From: Mycobacterium pinniadriaticum
GTDB taxonomy: Bacteria > Actinomycetota > Actinomycetes > Mycobacteriales > Mycobacteriaceae
DNA length: 64,000 nt
Assembly: GCF_026242045.1 (NCBI RefSeq)
Contig: NZ_JAPJDO010000003.1
Coordinates: 1-64,000, forward strand
Direction of reading: 5' to 3'
Shown: piece by piece, positions 40,778-49,353 of the stretch
Layout: each line of letters begins with the position of its first letter
Numbering within the stretch: the stretch's first letter is position 1
Program-made: the position numbers and the translations under genes
Notes under the pieces: model-generated
Databases searched by the model: none
Seen by the model: only the letters and a program-made list of their open reading frames with translations
What the model was told of the DNA's origin: nothing

Positions 40778-41274
40778 GCGATGACCCGCACCAGGTAGGG
40801 GGCCATATCCTTGGTGCGCACCGGGGACACCGCGACGGCGGTGTCGGTGACCTCGAGCATCTGTTGGTTGCCGAGGAACATCGCCACACTCTGCGTGCCT
40901 TCGGGTCCGTAGAAGATCAGGTCACCCGGCAGGGCCTGGTCGGCGGTCACGTGCTGGCCGACCTTGTACATATCGCCCGAGGAGCGCGGCAGTTTGGCGC
41001 CGACGCCGGCGTAGACGTATTGGATCAGACCCGAAGAGTCGAATCCCATCACGCCTTCGCTGTCCCCCTTGCCCAACGTCGGGCCGTTGATGTCGCCGCC
41101 GGCCCACGCGTAGGGCACGCCGCGCTGGGCGAGGCCGCGCTCGATCACCAGGTTGACGTACTGATCCCGGCTGACCGGCGCGGCAGTTGCCGTCGGGGCC
41201 AGCAGGCCGGGAATGGCGAACAGCATCACCACGCTGATCGCGAAGGCATACAAGCGCTTCCTCATCATCTTCAT
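40774..41274 (-). CDS. ripD: RipD-like NlpC/P60 protein with an inactive catalytic site
   Basis: A 166-residue exported protein with a signal peptide (about 1-32) and an NlpC/P60 domain. The catalytic Cys of FDCSG is Ser80 here (VMGFDSSGLIQYVYAG) and the catalytic His position (normally HVxIYxG) is Ser129 (TQSVAMFLG). M. tuberculosis RipD is likewise substituted and binds peptidoglycan without cutting it. SSGDMYKVGQHV and LPGDLIFYGP fit the fold. A wall-binding or scaffolding role is therefore likely. The ATG could be 41274, 41268 or 41265. Confidence 0.82.
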   Translation of the reverse strand: MKMMRKRLYAFAISVVMLFAIPGLLAPTATAAPVSRDQYVNLVIERGLAQRGVPYAWAGGDINGPTLGKGDSEGVMGFDSSGLIQYVYAGVGAKLPRSSGDMYKVGQHVTADQALPGDLIFYGPEGTQSVAMFLGNQQMLEVTDTAVAVSPVRTKDMAPYLVRVIA

Positions 41275-41450
41275 CTCACTTTCCGGCGCCCTGAGCAAAG
41301 CTCCATCCTGTTCACAGAGGCCACTTCTGTAACTTCTACAGCAAATGGCTGACGGCCGCTGACCACGTTCAGCGGCTGAACAGGGCATTTAGCCGATCCG
41401 TGATGCAACAGTGTCCGAAGTGGTGTGCATCCTTGCCCGATCGGTTGCGC

Positions 41451-42230
41451 TCAGCGCAGCCGGTCGCGCACCCGGTAGGTCGAGGGCCAGGATTTGCGTG
41501 AGTCGTCGCCGGTGAGGGTCATGCCCATTCCGCCGACCTTGACGTCGTAGGCCTCCTTGCCGGCGCCCACTTCGCGGTTGGCGTGCTCCTGTGCCAGGTA
41601 GTAGAGCTCGTCGATCGCGGCCTCGCTGTAGGCGACAAACGACGTCTCGCGGACGACGTCGTCACTCGGGGTCATCTTGTCGGGCAGGATGCGCGATGCG
41701 AGTGCCGCCAACCCCATGAAGGTGAACGGGATGACCCAGTAGCACAGGAACGACAACGGGGTCTTGGTGTCGAGGATCGTCGCGTCGCCCTGCACGATCG
41801 GCGGGATCGCCGAGGACACCGTCATTCCCGCGAAGGCGGCGATCCAGATCCAAGTCAGTAGCGAGGTGATCCGAGCGAACAGTGCACTCTTGACCACCTC
41901 GTCGGGCCGGCCGGCGGCGGCGAACTCGCGCACGAACGGCCTGCCGATCAGCGCGCCGGTCAAGGCGACCAGGAAGATCCCCGCGTTGCTCAGCGGTTGC
42001 ATCCAGCGCTCCATGAATGGTTGGCTCGCCGCGAACGTCAGCATCGCCAGTATGGAGAACGTTGCGACAGCACCGATTTCAAAGGTCAGGCCGGGTGCAT
42101 TCCTGGTGCGACCGACCACGAGCCCGATGACGGCGATGCCGAGGGCGACGAGTACGGCTGCCTCGAACGGGACGTTGCCGACCAGGACCCAATAGACGAT
42201 CCACGGTGCGAAACCAATGAGAATGCCCAC
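41451..42230 (-). CDS. Integral membrane protein of unknown function
   Basis: A 259-residue protein with six hydrophobic segments (about 3-20, 24-40, 52-68, 80-97, 123-145 and 160-180) and a soluble C-terminal tail of about 80 residues (SEAAIDELYYLAQEHANREVG, then a predicted beta-rich end). No family recognised. The charged tail might bind a cytosolic partner. Confidence 0.7.
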   Translation of the reverse strand: MGILIGFAPWIVYWVLVGNVPFEAAVLVALGIAVIGLVVGRTRNAPGLTFEIGAVATFSILAMLTFAASQPFMERWMQPLSNAGIFLVALTGALIGRPFVREFAAAGRPDEVVKSALFARITSLLTWIWIAAFAGMTVSSAIPPIVQGDATILDTKTPLSFLCYWVIPFTFMGLAALASRILPDKMTPSDDVVRETSFVAYSEAAIDELYYLAQEHANREVGAGKEAYDVKVGGMGMTLTGDDSRKSWPSTYRVRDRLR

Positions 42231-42351
42231 GGTGGCCCAGTGTATGGTCGAGCGTTGGGCGACTGCTCAGCGGCTGCCCCACGTTACTGAGACGGCAGTT
42301 GTTGTGCGCGTTTCGCGGGTGGACCGACAAACAACGACAGTTTCGGCACGC

Positions 42352-43935
42352 CTACTCCCCCGCCGGGTTCACGATCAGCATCGCCACGTGCAGCGAGGTC
42401 CTGGACTCCGCGTCGTCGAGATCCAGGCCGATGATCCGCTGCAGGGCGTCCAGCCGGGCATACAGGGTCGGCCGCGACATGTGCAACGCCCTGGCCAGTT
42501 CGGCCTTGTTGCCCCCGGCGGCCAGGAAACGCCGCAACAACTCGAAGGCTTCGTCGCCGTGTTTGGCACGGTGCGCGAGTAGCCCCGCCAACTCGGTTTC
42601 GGCGAAGGCCTGGACCCGCGGATCGGTGCGGATCAGCGACAGCAGGCCACGCAGCCGGACATCCGATGAACGGTGAAAAGGCTTGTTGTGCAATGGCATC
42701 GACATTGCGACCTCGGCAACGTGACCAGCCTCGCGCAATCCGCCCACCGCATCGACCAGCCGGCTGGACTCCGGGCCTGCGCCTATCACGCAGTCGTCGG
42801 CGCCATCGAGGCGGCAGACGGCCCGCCGGATCGCCGAACATACCTCGTGCAGTGCGGTTTCCAGCGCACCGGTGGTGCGCTGCGGTGCCAGGACCAGGTC
42901 GATCTGCCCGTCATCGCGGGTGGACGTCAGACCGGTGTGGCCCGCGGCGCGCACCGCATGCATGATCGCGTCCAACGTGCGCAGCCGCCGCTGTGCCACC
43001 GCGACCTGATCCGCACCGGCACCCTCACGCAGCCGCACCGTCATCGGTACGTAGGTCAGGGTCGGCCGCAGGCCCAGCCCGTGGGCACGCGCCGTCGCCT
43101 CGGCCTCGTCGGTGATCCGGCCGTGGCGCAGATCATCGACCAGGCCGCTCTGCGCGCGAAGTTCGAGCGAGCTGCGGTTCTGCTCGACCATCCGGTGCAA
43201 CGCCAGCGCCTGGGCGGCCCGCTCCAACGCCATCGTCGCGCGCGCGTTGGCTGCGATCCCCGGGGCGATCAGACGGCCCCACTCCTCGCGGTACGGGCCG
43301 ACCGGGCAGGCCGTCCAGGCGTCACCGGTCGCCAGCCGGGACCGCCGCTCCCAGTCCGCCAGCAGGACCGCCGTCGGGACGCCCCGGCCGTCGAACGCGA
43401 GCACCTGCCGGTTGAGGTCTTCCAGCACCACCGGGGTGTCGAGCATCTCGGCGGCGGCGCCGACAATCTGGTCAGCGGAGGCGCGGCGCATGCTCAGTGC
43501 GGTGAAGGCCTCGTGCACCCGCTGCCCGTAGGCCACTTCGGCGTACTGATCGGCGACGATCCTGCGGTGTACCTCTTCGGTCACGTCGATGAAGCGCACC
43601 GGCCGGTGCAGCACGATCACCGGCAGCGACAGGGCTAAGCCGATGGCGCGGACCGACTCCGGGAGGGCGTCGATGTGCAGCCCGAGTTCGATGACGACGC
43701 CGGTGGCACCGGCGTCGGCCAACCCGGGTAGGTACGCATCCCGTCGGGCCGGATCGGCCAGCGCCTGACCCGTGGTCAGAACCAGTTCCCCGCCGGTGAG
43801 CAGACCGGACAGGTCGGCCAGGTCGCTGACGTGCACCCAGCGCACCGGTTGATCCATCGGCCCGCTGCACACCACCTCCGGGTCGCCGGCGCGAACCGAC
43901 GGAAGGTCGAGGATCTCGGACAGAGTGAGCTGCAT
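42352..43935 (-). CDS. PucR-family transcriptional regulator
   Basis: A 527-residue regulator. The N-terminal PucR sensor domain (about 1-130) contains MDQPVRWVHVSDLADLSGLLTGGELVLTTGQAL and VIELGLHIDALPESV. A GGDEF-like middle region follows (about 300-400). The C-terminal helix-turn-helix (about 455-527) reads AELARALHMSRPTLYARLDALQRIIGLDLDDAESRTSLHVAML. PucR proteins respond to small nitrogenous metabolites (purine intermediates, amines, GABA, beta-alanine). It is divergent from mmsA with an inverted repeat between, so it most likely controls the mmsA-transaminase pair. Confidence 0.88.
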   Translation of the reverse strand: MQLTLSEILDLPSVRAGDPEVVCSGPMDQPVRWVHVSDLADLSGLLTGGELVLTTGQALADPARRDAYLPGLADAGATGVVIELGLHIDALPESVRAIGLALSLPVIVLHRPVRFIDVTEEVHRRIVADQYAEVAYGQRVHEAFTALSMRRASADQIVGAAAEMLDTPVVLEDLNRQVLAFDGRGVPTAVLLADWERRSRLATGDAWTACPVGPYREEWGRLIAPGIAANARATMALERAAQALALHRMVEQNRSSLELRAQSGLVDDLRHGRITDEAEATARAHGLGLRPTLTYVPMTVRLREGAGADQVAVAQRRLRTLDAIMHAVRAAGHTGLTSTRDDGQIDLVLAPQRTTGALETALHEVCSAIRRAVCRLDGADDCVIGAGPESSRLVDAVGGLREAGHVAEVAMSMPLHNKPFHRSSDVRLRGLLSLIRTDPRVQAFAETELAGLLAHRAKHGDEAFELLRRFLAAGGNKAELARALHMSRPTLYARLDALQRIIGLDLDDAESRTSLHVAMLIVNPAGE

Positions 43936-43943
43936 TTACATAG

Positions 43944-43971
43944 TGTAAGGAATAGCTGTTGAATCCTTACA
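43944..43971. promoter_or_regulatory. Perfect inverted repeat between pucR-type gene and mmsA
   Basis: TGTAAGGA (43944-43951) and TCCTTACA (43964-43971) form a perfect 8-base inverted repeat with a 12-base spacer in the 81-base divergent region. The two half-site centres are two helical turns apart, as expected for one regulator dimer. It is the obvious candidate PucR site. Confidence 0.6.
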
Positions 43972-44016
43972 GATCGTCGTGTCTCGTGGTGGTCGGTAGC
44001 CCGCAGAATCGCAGGT

Positions 44017-45534
44017 ATGACTCTCCTCGCGCCCAGCACCCGCGTTCGCACCATCGCCCACTGGGCCGGCGGGAAGCACTTCCCCGGCGGCAGCGACCGC
44101 ACGGCCCCGGTGACCAACCCCGCCACCGGCCAGGTCACCGGCCAGGTGGCGCTCGCCGACGTCGCGGCCGCCCGCGCGGTCATCGACGCGGCGGTGGCGG
44201 CGTTCCCGGACTGGCGGGACACCTCGCTGGCCAAGAGGACCGCTGTGCTCTTCTCGTTCAGGGAGCTGCTCAACGCCCGCAAGGAAGAGCTGGCCGCGAT
44301 CATCACCGCCGAGCACGGCAAGGTGCTCTCCGACGCCCTCGGCGAGATCAGCCGTGGCCAGGAGGTCGTCGAATTCGCCTGCGGCATATCACATCTGCTC
44401 AAGGGCGGGATGACAGAGAACGCCTCGACCAACGTCGACGTCGCCTCCATCCGCCAGCCGCTGGGCCCGGTGGCGGTGATCAGCCCGTTCAACTTCCCCG
44501 CCATGGTGCCGATGTGGTTCTTCCCGATCGCCATCGCCGCGGGCAACACCGTGGTGCTCAAGCCCTCCGAGAAAGACCCGTCGGCGGCGCTGTGGATCGC
44601 CGACCTGTGGGCCGAGGCGGGGCTGCCGGCCGGCGTCTTCAACGTCCTGCAGGGCGACAAAGTCGCTGTCGACGAGCTGCTGACCAACAAGGCCATCAAG
44701 GCGATCTCGTTCGTCGGCTCCACCCCGATCGCCCAGTACGTCTACTCCACCGGGACCCTGCACGGCAAGCGCGTACAAGCCCTCGGCGGGGCCAAGAATC
44801 ACGCGGTGATCCTGCCCGACGCCGATCTGGATCTGGCCGCCGACGCGATGGTCAACGCCGGCTTCGGTTCGGCCGGCGAGCGCTGCATGGCGATCTCGGC
44901 GGCCGTGGCCGTCGGCCCGATCGCCGACGAGCTGGTCGCCAAGATCGCCCAGCGCACAACATCGTTGAAGATCGGCGACGGCACCCGCAACACCGATATG
45001 GGCCCGCTGGTCACCAAGGCCCATCGTGACAAGGTGGCCTCCTACATCGACGCCGGCGAAGCAGACGGCGCCACGATCGTCGTCGACGGCCGGGGTACCC
45101 AGGTCGACGGCGAGGCTGAGGGGTTCTGGCTGGGCCCCACCCTGATCGACAACGTCACCCCCGAGATGAGCGTCTACACCGACGAGATCTTCGGCCCGGT
45201 GCTCTCGGTCGTAAGGGTCAAATCCTACGAAGATGCAGTGGCGCTCATAAACTCCAACCCCTACGGCAACGGCACCGCGATCTTCACCAACGACGGTGGC
45301 GCGGCGCGACGTTTCCAGAACGAGGTCGAGGTCGGCATGGTCGGCATCAACGTGCCGATCCCGGTGCCGACCGCCTACTACAGCTTCGGCGGATGGAAGA
45401 GCTCGCTGTTCGGCGACACCCACGCGCACGGAACCGAGGGCGTGGGATTCTTCACCCGTGGCAAAGTGGTCACCACGCGGTGGCTCGACCCCTCCCACGG
45501 CGGTATCAACCTCGGCTTCCCGCAGAACCACTGA
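44017..45534 (+). CDS. mmsA: Methylmalonate-semialdehyde dehydrogenase (acylating)
   Basis: A 505-residue aldehyde dehydrogenase of the CoA-acylating MmsA type, converting (methyl)malonate semialdehyde to propionyl- or acetyl-CoA with release of CO2. Cofactor region AVISPFNFPAMVPMWFFPIAIAAGNTVVLKPSEKDPSA, then FVGSTPIAQYVYSTGTLHGKRVQALGGAKNHAVILPDAD, then the active site GFGSAGERCMAIS with Cys290 are all typical. The usual general-base Glu of hydrolytic ALDHs is absent at the GGAKN segment, as in MmsA. The transaminase gene follows by 23 bases. Confidence 0.9.
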   Translation: MTLLAPSTRVRTIAHWAGGKHFPGGSDRTAPVTNPATGQVTGQVALADVAAARAVIDAAVAAFPDWRDTSLAKRTAVLFSFRELLNARKEELAAIITAEHGKVLSDALGEISRGQEVVEFACGISHLLKGGMTENASTNVDVASIRQPLGPVAVISPFNFPAMVPMWFFPIAIAAGNTVVLKPSEKDPSAALWIADLWAEAGLPAGVFNVLQGDKVAVDELLTNKAIKAISFVGSTPIAQYVYSTGTLHGKRVQALGGAKNHAVILPDADLDLAADAMVNAGFGSAGERCMAISAAVAVGPIADELVAKIAQRTTSLKIGDGTRNTDMGPLVTKAHRDKVASYIDAGEADGATIVVDGRGTQVDGEAEGFWLGPTLIDNVTPEMSVYTDEIFGPVLSVVRVKSYEDAVALINSNPYGNGTAIFTNDGGAARRFQNEVEVGMVGINVPIPVPTAYYSFGGWKSSLFGDTHAHGTEGVGFFTRGKVVTTRWLDPSHGGINLGFPQNH

Positions 45535-45557
45535 GCTCGAAAGAGGCACGCACCGAT

Positions 45558-46946
45558 ATGACCGCCACCACTTCTTCTCACCTCCTGCCCAACGGACTCG
45601 ACCTCGACACCGCCCGCGCCGAGGCAGCGCGGGCCTACGAACTGGACCGGGCGCACGTCTTCCACTCCTGGTCGGCGCAGGCGCAGATCAAGCCGATGAC
45701 GATCGTCGCGGCGGAGGGCTCCTACGTCTGGGACGGCGACGGCAACAAGCTGCTCGACTTCTCCTCCCAGCTGGTGTTCACCAACATCGGCCATCAGCAT
45801 CCGAAGGTCGTCGCCGCGATCGCCGAGCAGGCGGCCAAGCTGTGCACGATCGCACCCCAGCACGCCAACGCGGCCCGGTCCGAGGCGGCCCGGCTGATCG
45901 CCGAGCGCACCCCCGGTGACCTGAACCATGTGTTCTTCACCAACGCCGGCGCCGACGCCGTCGAGCACGCCGTCCGGATGGCGCGGCTGCACACCGGTCG
46001 CTACAAGGTGCTCTCCCGCTACCGCTCCTATCACGGCGGTACCGACACCGCGATCAACCTGACCGGCGACCCGCGCCGCTACCCGAACGACTACGGCAGC
46101 GCCGGCGTCGTGCACTTCAACGGGCCGTTCCTGTATCGCTCCTCGTTCTTCGCCGACGACGAGCAGCAAGAGTCCGAGCGGGCACTGGACTACCTCGAGC
46201 GCCTGATCGCCCACGAGGGGCCGGCGTCGATCGCCGCGATCATCCTCGAATCGGTGCCGGGCACCGCCGGCATCATGGTGCCCCCACCCGGGTACTCGGC
46301 CGGGGTGCGGGCGATCTGCGACCGCCACGGCATCGTGTTCATCGCCGACGAGGTGATGGCCGGCTTCGGCCGGACCGGAAAGTGGTTCGCCATCGACAAC
46401 TTCGATGTCGTGCCCGACCTCATGACGTTCGCCAAGGGCGTGACGTCGGGGTACGTGCCGCTCGGCGGCGTGGCCATCAACGACGCGATCTATGCGACGT
46501 TTGCCGACCGCGCCTATCCCGGCGGGCTGACCTACTCGGGGCATCCCCTGGCCTGCGGGGCGGCGGTCGCGACGATCAACGCGATGGAGGACGAGGGCAT
46601 GGTGGCCAACGCCGCCCGGATCGGCGAGCAGGTGCTCGGCCCGGGTCTGCGTGAGCTGGCGGCCCGCCACTCGTCGGTGGGTGAGGTCCGCGGCCTGGGC
46701 GTGTTCTGGGCGATCGAGCTGGTCGCCAACCCGCAGACCCGGGAACCGCTGGCACCGTATGGCGGCTCCAGCCCGGCGATGAACGAGGTACTGGCCGCGT
46801 GCAAGACGGGCGGCCTGCTGCCCTTCGCCAACTTCAACCGGATCCACGCCGTGCCGGCCTGCAACATCAGCGACGCCGAGGTGGCCGAGGGACTGGCCAT
46901 TCTGGACAAGGCGCTGGACGTCGCCGACGGGTACCTCGTCGGCTGA
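45558..46946 (+). CDS. Class III omega-amino acid:pyruvate aminotransferase
   Basis: A 462-residue PLP enzyme of fold type I. The Schiff-base lysine is Lys293 (LMTFAKGVTSGYVPLGG), the Asp holding the pyridine nitrogen is Asp264 (FIADEVMAGFGRTG), and VFFTNAGADAVEHAVRMAR binds phosphate. Next to mmsA it most likely turns beta-alanine or 3-aminoisobutyrate into the semialdehyde that MmsA oxidises, as at the end of pyrimidine or polyamine breakdown. Specificity cannot be read from the sequence. AAGAGG upstream of ATG 45558. Confidence 0.88.
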   Translation: MTATTSSHLLPNGLDLDTARAEAARAYELDRAHVFHSWSAQAQIKPMTIVAAEGSYVWDGDGNKLLDFSSQLVFTNIGHQHPKVVAAIAEQAAKLCTIAPQHANAARSEAARLIAERTPGDLNHVFFTNAGADAVEHAVRMARLHTGRYKVLSRYRSYHGGTDTAINLTGDPRRYPNDYGSAGVVHFNGPFLYRSSFFADDEQQESERALDYLERLIAHEGPASIAAIILESVPGTAGIMVPPPGYSAGVRAICDRHGIVFIADEVMAGFGRTGKWFAIDNFDVVPDLMTFAKGVTSGYVPLGGVAINDAIYATFADRAYPGGLTYSGHPLACGAAVATINAMEDEGMVANAARIGEQVLGPGLRELAARHSSVGEVRGLGVFWAIELVANPQTREPLAPYGGSSPAMNEVLAACKTGGLLPFANFNRIHAVPACNISDAEVAEGLAILDKALDVADGYLVG

Positions 46947-46963
46947 AATCGCCGCCGGGCGGC

Positions 46964-47311
46964 CTAATAGGGCGAAGTGTGCTGGGTGAGGACGAACAGC
47001 ATCAAACCCAGGCACAGCAGCACGTTGATCGCGACCAGGATCGCGGCGGCGAAGACGATCCCCTTCACGCAACGCTGTTGCGCGCGACCACGTTTGGAGC
47101 GGCGTCGTTTCTCGCTGAGCAGTGCGGTCGCGGTGAGCGCGAAGGTGACGTCGATCCGCTCGTCGTCGGTGGGCGTGCCGCCCTTGACGATCTGTTGCAG
47201 CCGTTCGGGTGGAATACCCACACCGACGCCGGCAAAGTCGCGGCTGAGCCGCTTCATCTGTCGGGGGCTCGATCGATAGCTCGGCAGCCTCGGATCGGAC
47301 CAGTCGGTCAT
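46964..47311 (-). CDS. Membrane protein with a C-terminal anchor, unknown function
   Basis: A 115-residue protein with a soluble N-terminal part (SYRSSPRQMKRLSRDFAGVGVGIPPERLQQIVKG) and one strong transmembrane segment near the C-terminus (about 83-108, VKGIVFAAAILVAINVLLCLGLMLFVL) preceded by a basic stretch (EKRRRSKRGRAQQR). No family recognised. It is convergent with the transaminase gene. Confidence 0.65.
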   Translation of the reverse strand: MTDWSDPRLPSYRSSPRQMKRLSRDFAGVGVGIPPERLQQIVKGGTPTDDERIDVTFALTATALLSEKRRRSKRGRAQQRCVKGIVFAAAILVAINVLLCLGLMLFVLTQHTSPY

Positions 47312-47376
47312 AGCTGTCAGACTCTAATCCCAGCCGTGGCGCGACGCGCGCGAAATGCCGAGGCCGAGCGTGACTC

Positions 47377-48561
47377 TCACAACCCGGGTTGGTCCTCGAT
47401 GATGCCGAGCCAGATCTGGGCCACATCCATGGCCACCTTCTCGCTGATGAACGCGTGCTGGGTCCCGGTGTAGATATCGCGGAACGCACGCTCCAGGCGG
47501 CTACCCTCCCGGATCGAGGTCGTGCCAGCGGACAGGTGGGCCCACTCGGCGGCGGCTCGCGCCACGTCGGTCGCATAGACCGCGGCCACCCGCATATCGG
47601 CCCGCAGCGCCGGGGTGAGTTCGTCGCCGGCGGCGACGGCGGCTTCGGCGGTGCCGAAGGCATCCAGCACCAGCAGCCGGGCGGCCCGCCACGCCGCGAC
47701 GTGGTGGGCCAGGTCCTTCTGGAATGTGGGGCGGCTGGCCAGTGACGCCATGTCGCTCATCCGGAATTTGGTGGCGGCCAGCTCCTGGACGTCGTCGAGC
47801 ATGCTCTTGGCCACGCCGAGCGCCCACGATGCGTGACCGGCCGCGGTCACCGGCATCAGCCCCATCCGGGTCGCCGGCGAGCTTCCCCGGTATGGGACCC
47901 GGGAGAACAGCGGAAAGGTCCGGCAGGTGGGCACGAACACATCGTCGAGGTCGTAGTCGTAGGAGCCGGTCCCCTTGAGCCCCTGGACATGCCAGCCGTC
48001 GGAGAACGCGACCTCGGCGCGCGGGACCACGGCCACCAGCATCTCCGGCATGCCTTCGCTCGCCCAGCGCATCTCGCCGTTGTCCATCGGGAAGAAGCCG
48101 GCGCAGACGTACTCCGAATGTCCGGTGCCCGACCCGAAACTCCACGAACCGGTGAGCCGGTAACCGCCGTCGACCGCGGCGCCCTGGCCGTTGGGGAAGA
48201 ACTGGCCACCCATCGTGACGCGGTTGTCGTTGGCGCCGAACACCTCCGCGAATCCGTCGTCGGGCAGGTAGGCCGCCGCGGCGAACGACGACGGCAGATT
48301 GGCGATCCCGATCCACCCGAAGGATCCGTCCTGCCAGGCCATCTCGATCCAGGTTTCGATCATCTCGGTGAACGACGGCTCCACCCCGCCGGCCGCGACG
48401 GGGTTGAACGACGGCATCAGCCCGCTGGACCACATCTCGTCGACGACGGCCGGGGCGATGGTGCGCAGCCGCTCGGATTCGCCGGCCTGGGCCAGCACCA
48501 GCTCCCGCATGCCCCGCGCCAACCCGACGAGCTGGTCCCCCGATTGAAGCGTCGACGTCAT
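47377..48561 (-). CDS. Acyl-CoA dehydrogenase-fold flavoenzyme (HsaA-like)
   Basis: A 394-residue protein of the acyl-CoA dehydrogenase superfamily, in the branch of flavin-dependent monooxygenases such as HsaA. Typical segments are IAPAVVDEMWSSGLMPSFNP, GSWSFGSGTGHSEYVCAGF, WHVQGLKGTGSYDYDLDDVFVP and VARAAAEWAHLSAGTTSIREGSRLERAFRDIYTGTQHAF. The last is the HsaA-type end rather than the catalytic Glu region of dehydrogenases. A reduced flavin from a partner reductase may be needed; none is adjacent. ATG 48561 has GGA six bases upstream; ATG 48567 is too close to it. Confidence 0.8.
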   Translation of the reverse strand: MTSTLQSGDQLVGLARGMRELVLAQAGESERLRTIAPAVVDEMWSSGLMPSFNPVAAGGVEPSFTEMIETWIEMAWQDGSFGWIGIANLPSSFAAAAYLPDDGFAEVFGANDNRVTMGGQFFPNGQGAAVDGGYRLTGSWSFGSGTGHSEYVCAGFFPMDNGEMRWASEGMPEMLVAVVPRAEVAFSDGWHVQGLKGTGSYDYDLDDVFVPTCRTFPLFSRVPYRGSSPATRMGLMPVTAAGHASWALGVAKSMLDDVQELAATKFRMSDMASLASRPTFQKDLAHHVAAWRAARLLVLDAFGTAEAAVAAGDELTPALRADMRVAAVYATDVARAAAEWAHLSAGTTSIREGSRLERAFRDIYTGTQHAFISEKVAMDVAQIWLGIIEDQPGL

Positions 48562-48638
48562 TGTCATTCCGATCTGTGTCGCGGCGGCAGTGAACACTTT
48601 CGAAATAATGTATAGCGCCGGTTCGATCGGCGCGGCGA

Positions 48639-49187
48639 TTACCAGACAACCCCATCGGTGGCCGATGCCAGGGCCGTCCGGCCCGGCGCCGACTGGTGGC
48701 TCCAGTACAGGTTGGTGTGGGCGATCACCTGCTCGGGCGGTGGCGCGCCCCAGGCCGACAGATCTTCGGTGGTGTGCGCATCCGTCACCAGGGTGACGTC
48801 GTAACCGCGGGTGAACCCGCCGTGAATAGTCGATCGGACGCACTGATCGGTTTGGGCGCCGGTGACCACCAGATGCCCGACGCCCAGTTGCGCGAGCGCC
48901 GACTCCAGGACGGTGTCTTCGAACGAGTCACCGTAATTCTTGGCCACCAGCGGCTCGGACTCTGCCGGCGTCAGCTCGCTGACGATCTCCCACTGTTGGC
49001 TTCCCGCAGGCAGATCCGCGTCGTCGTGCTGCACCCAGATGACGGGTACACCATCGTGGCGCGCCCGATCGACGAGTGCCGCGATGTTCGCGACGACCCG
49101 ATCCCGCTCGTGAGCCGAGGCCACGACATCGTTCTGTACGTCCACGACCAGCAGCGCGGTGTTGGGCCGGTTCGGCAATGTGGTCAT
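48639..49187 (-). CDS. Isochorismatase-family cysteine hydrolase
   Basis: A 182-residue hydrolase with the isochorismatase fold. The triad is visible: Asp16 (LLVVDVQND), Lys83 (LVAKNYGDSF) and Cys116 (TDQCVRSTIHGG). Small proteins of this type are amidases acting on nicotinamide, carbamoyl or similar groups. The sequence GVPVIWVQHDDADLPAGSQQW fits the substrate-facing strand. ATG 49187 is preferred to an upstream start at 49256. It is divergent from glgP. Confidence 0.87.
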   Translation of the reverse strand: MTTLPNRPNTALLVVDVQNDVVASAHERDRVVANIAALVDRARHDGVPVIWVQHDDADLPAGSQQWEIVSELTPAESEPLVAKNYGDSFEDTVLESALAQLGVGHLVVTGAQTDQCVRSTIHGGFTRGYDVTLVTDAHTTEDLSAWGAPPPEQVIAHTNLYWSHQSAPGRTALASATDGVVW

Positions 49188-49353
49188 GACCGTGATCGTA
49201 GGACCGGGCGGCATTTGCTCGGCGAGCGGTGCGCACGATGATGCGCGATAGTTCACGGGAGTGACTCGTGGACCTCGCCTCGCCGAAATAAGGCGGTGTC
49301 AAGCTTCGTGTCCTCACCGGTGATCGAGAAGCGGTCTGGAGCAGGAGAAGGCA

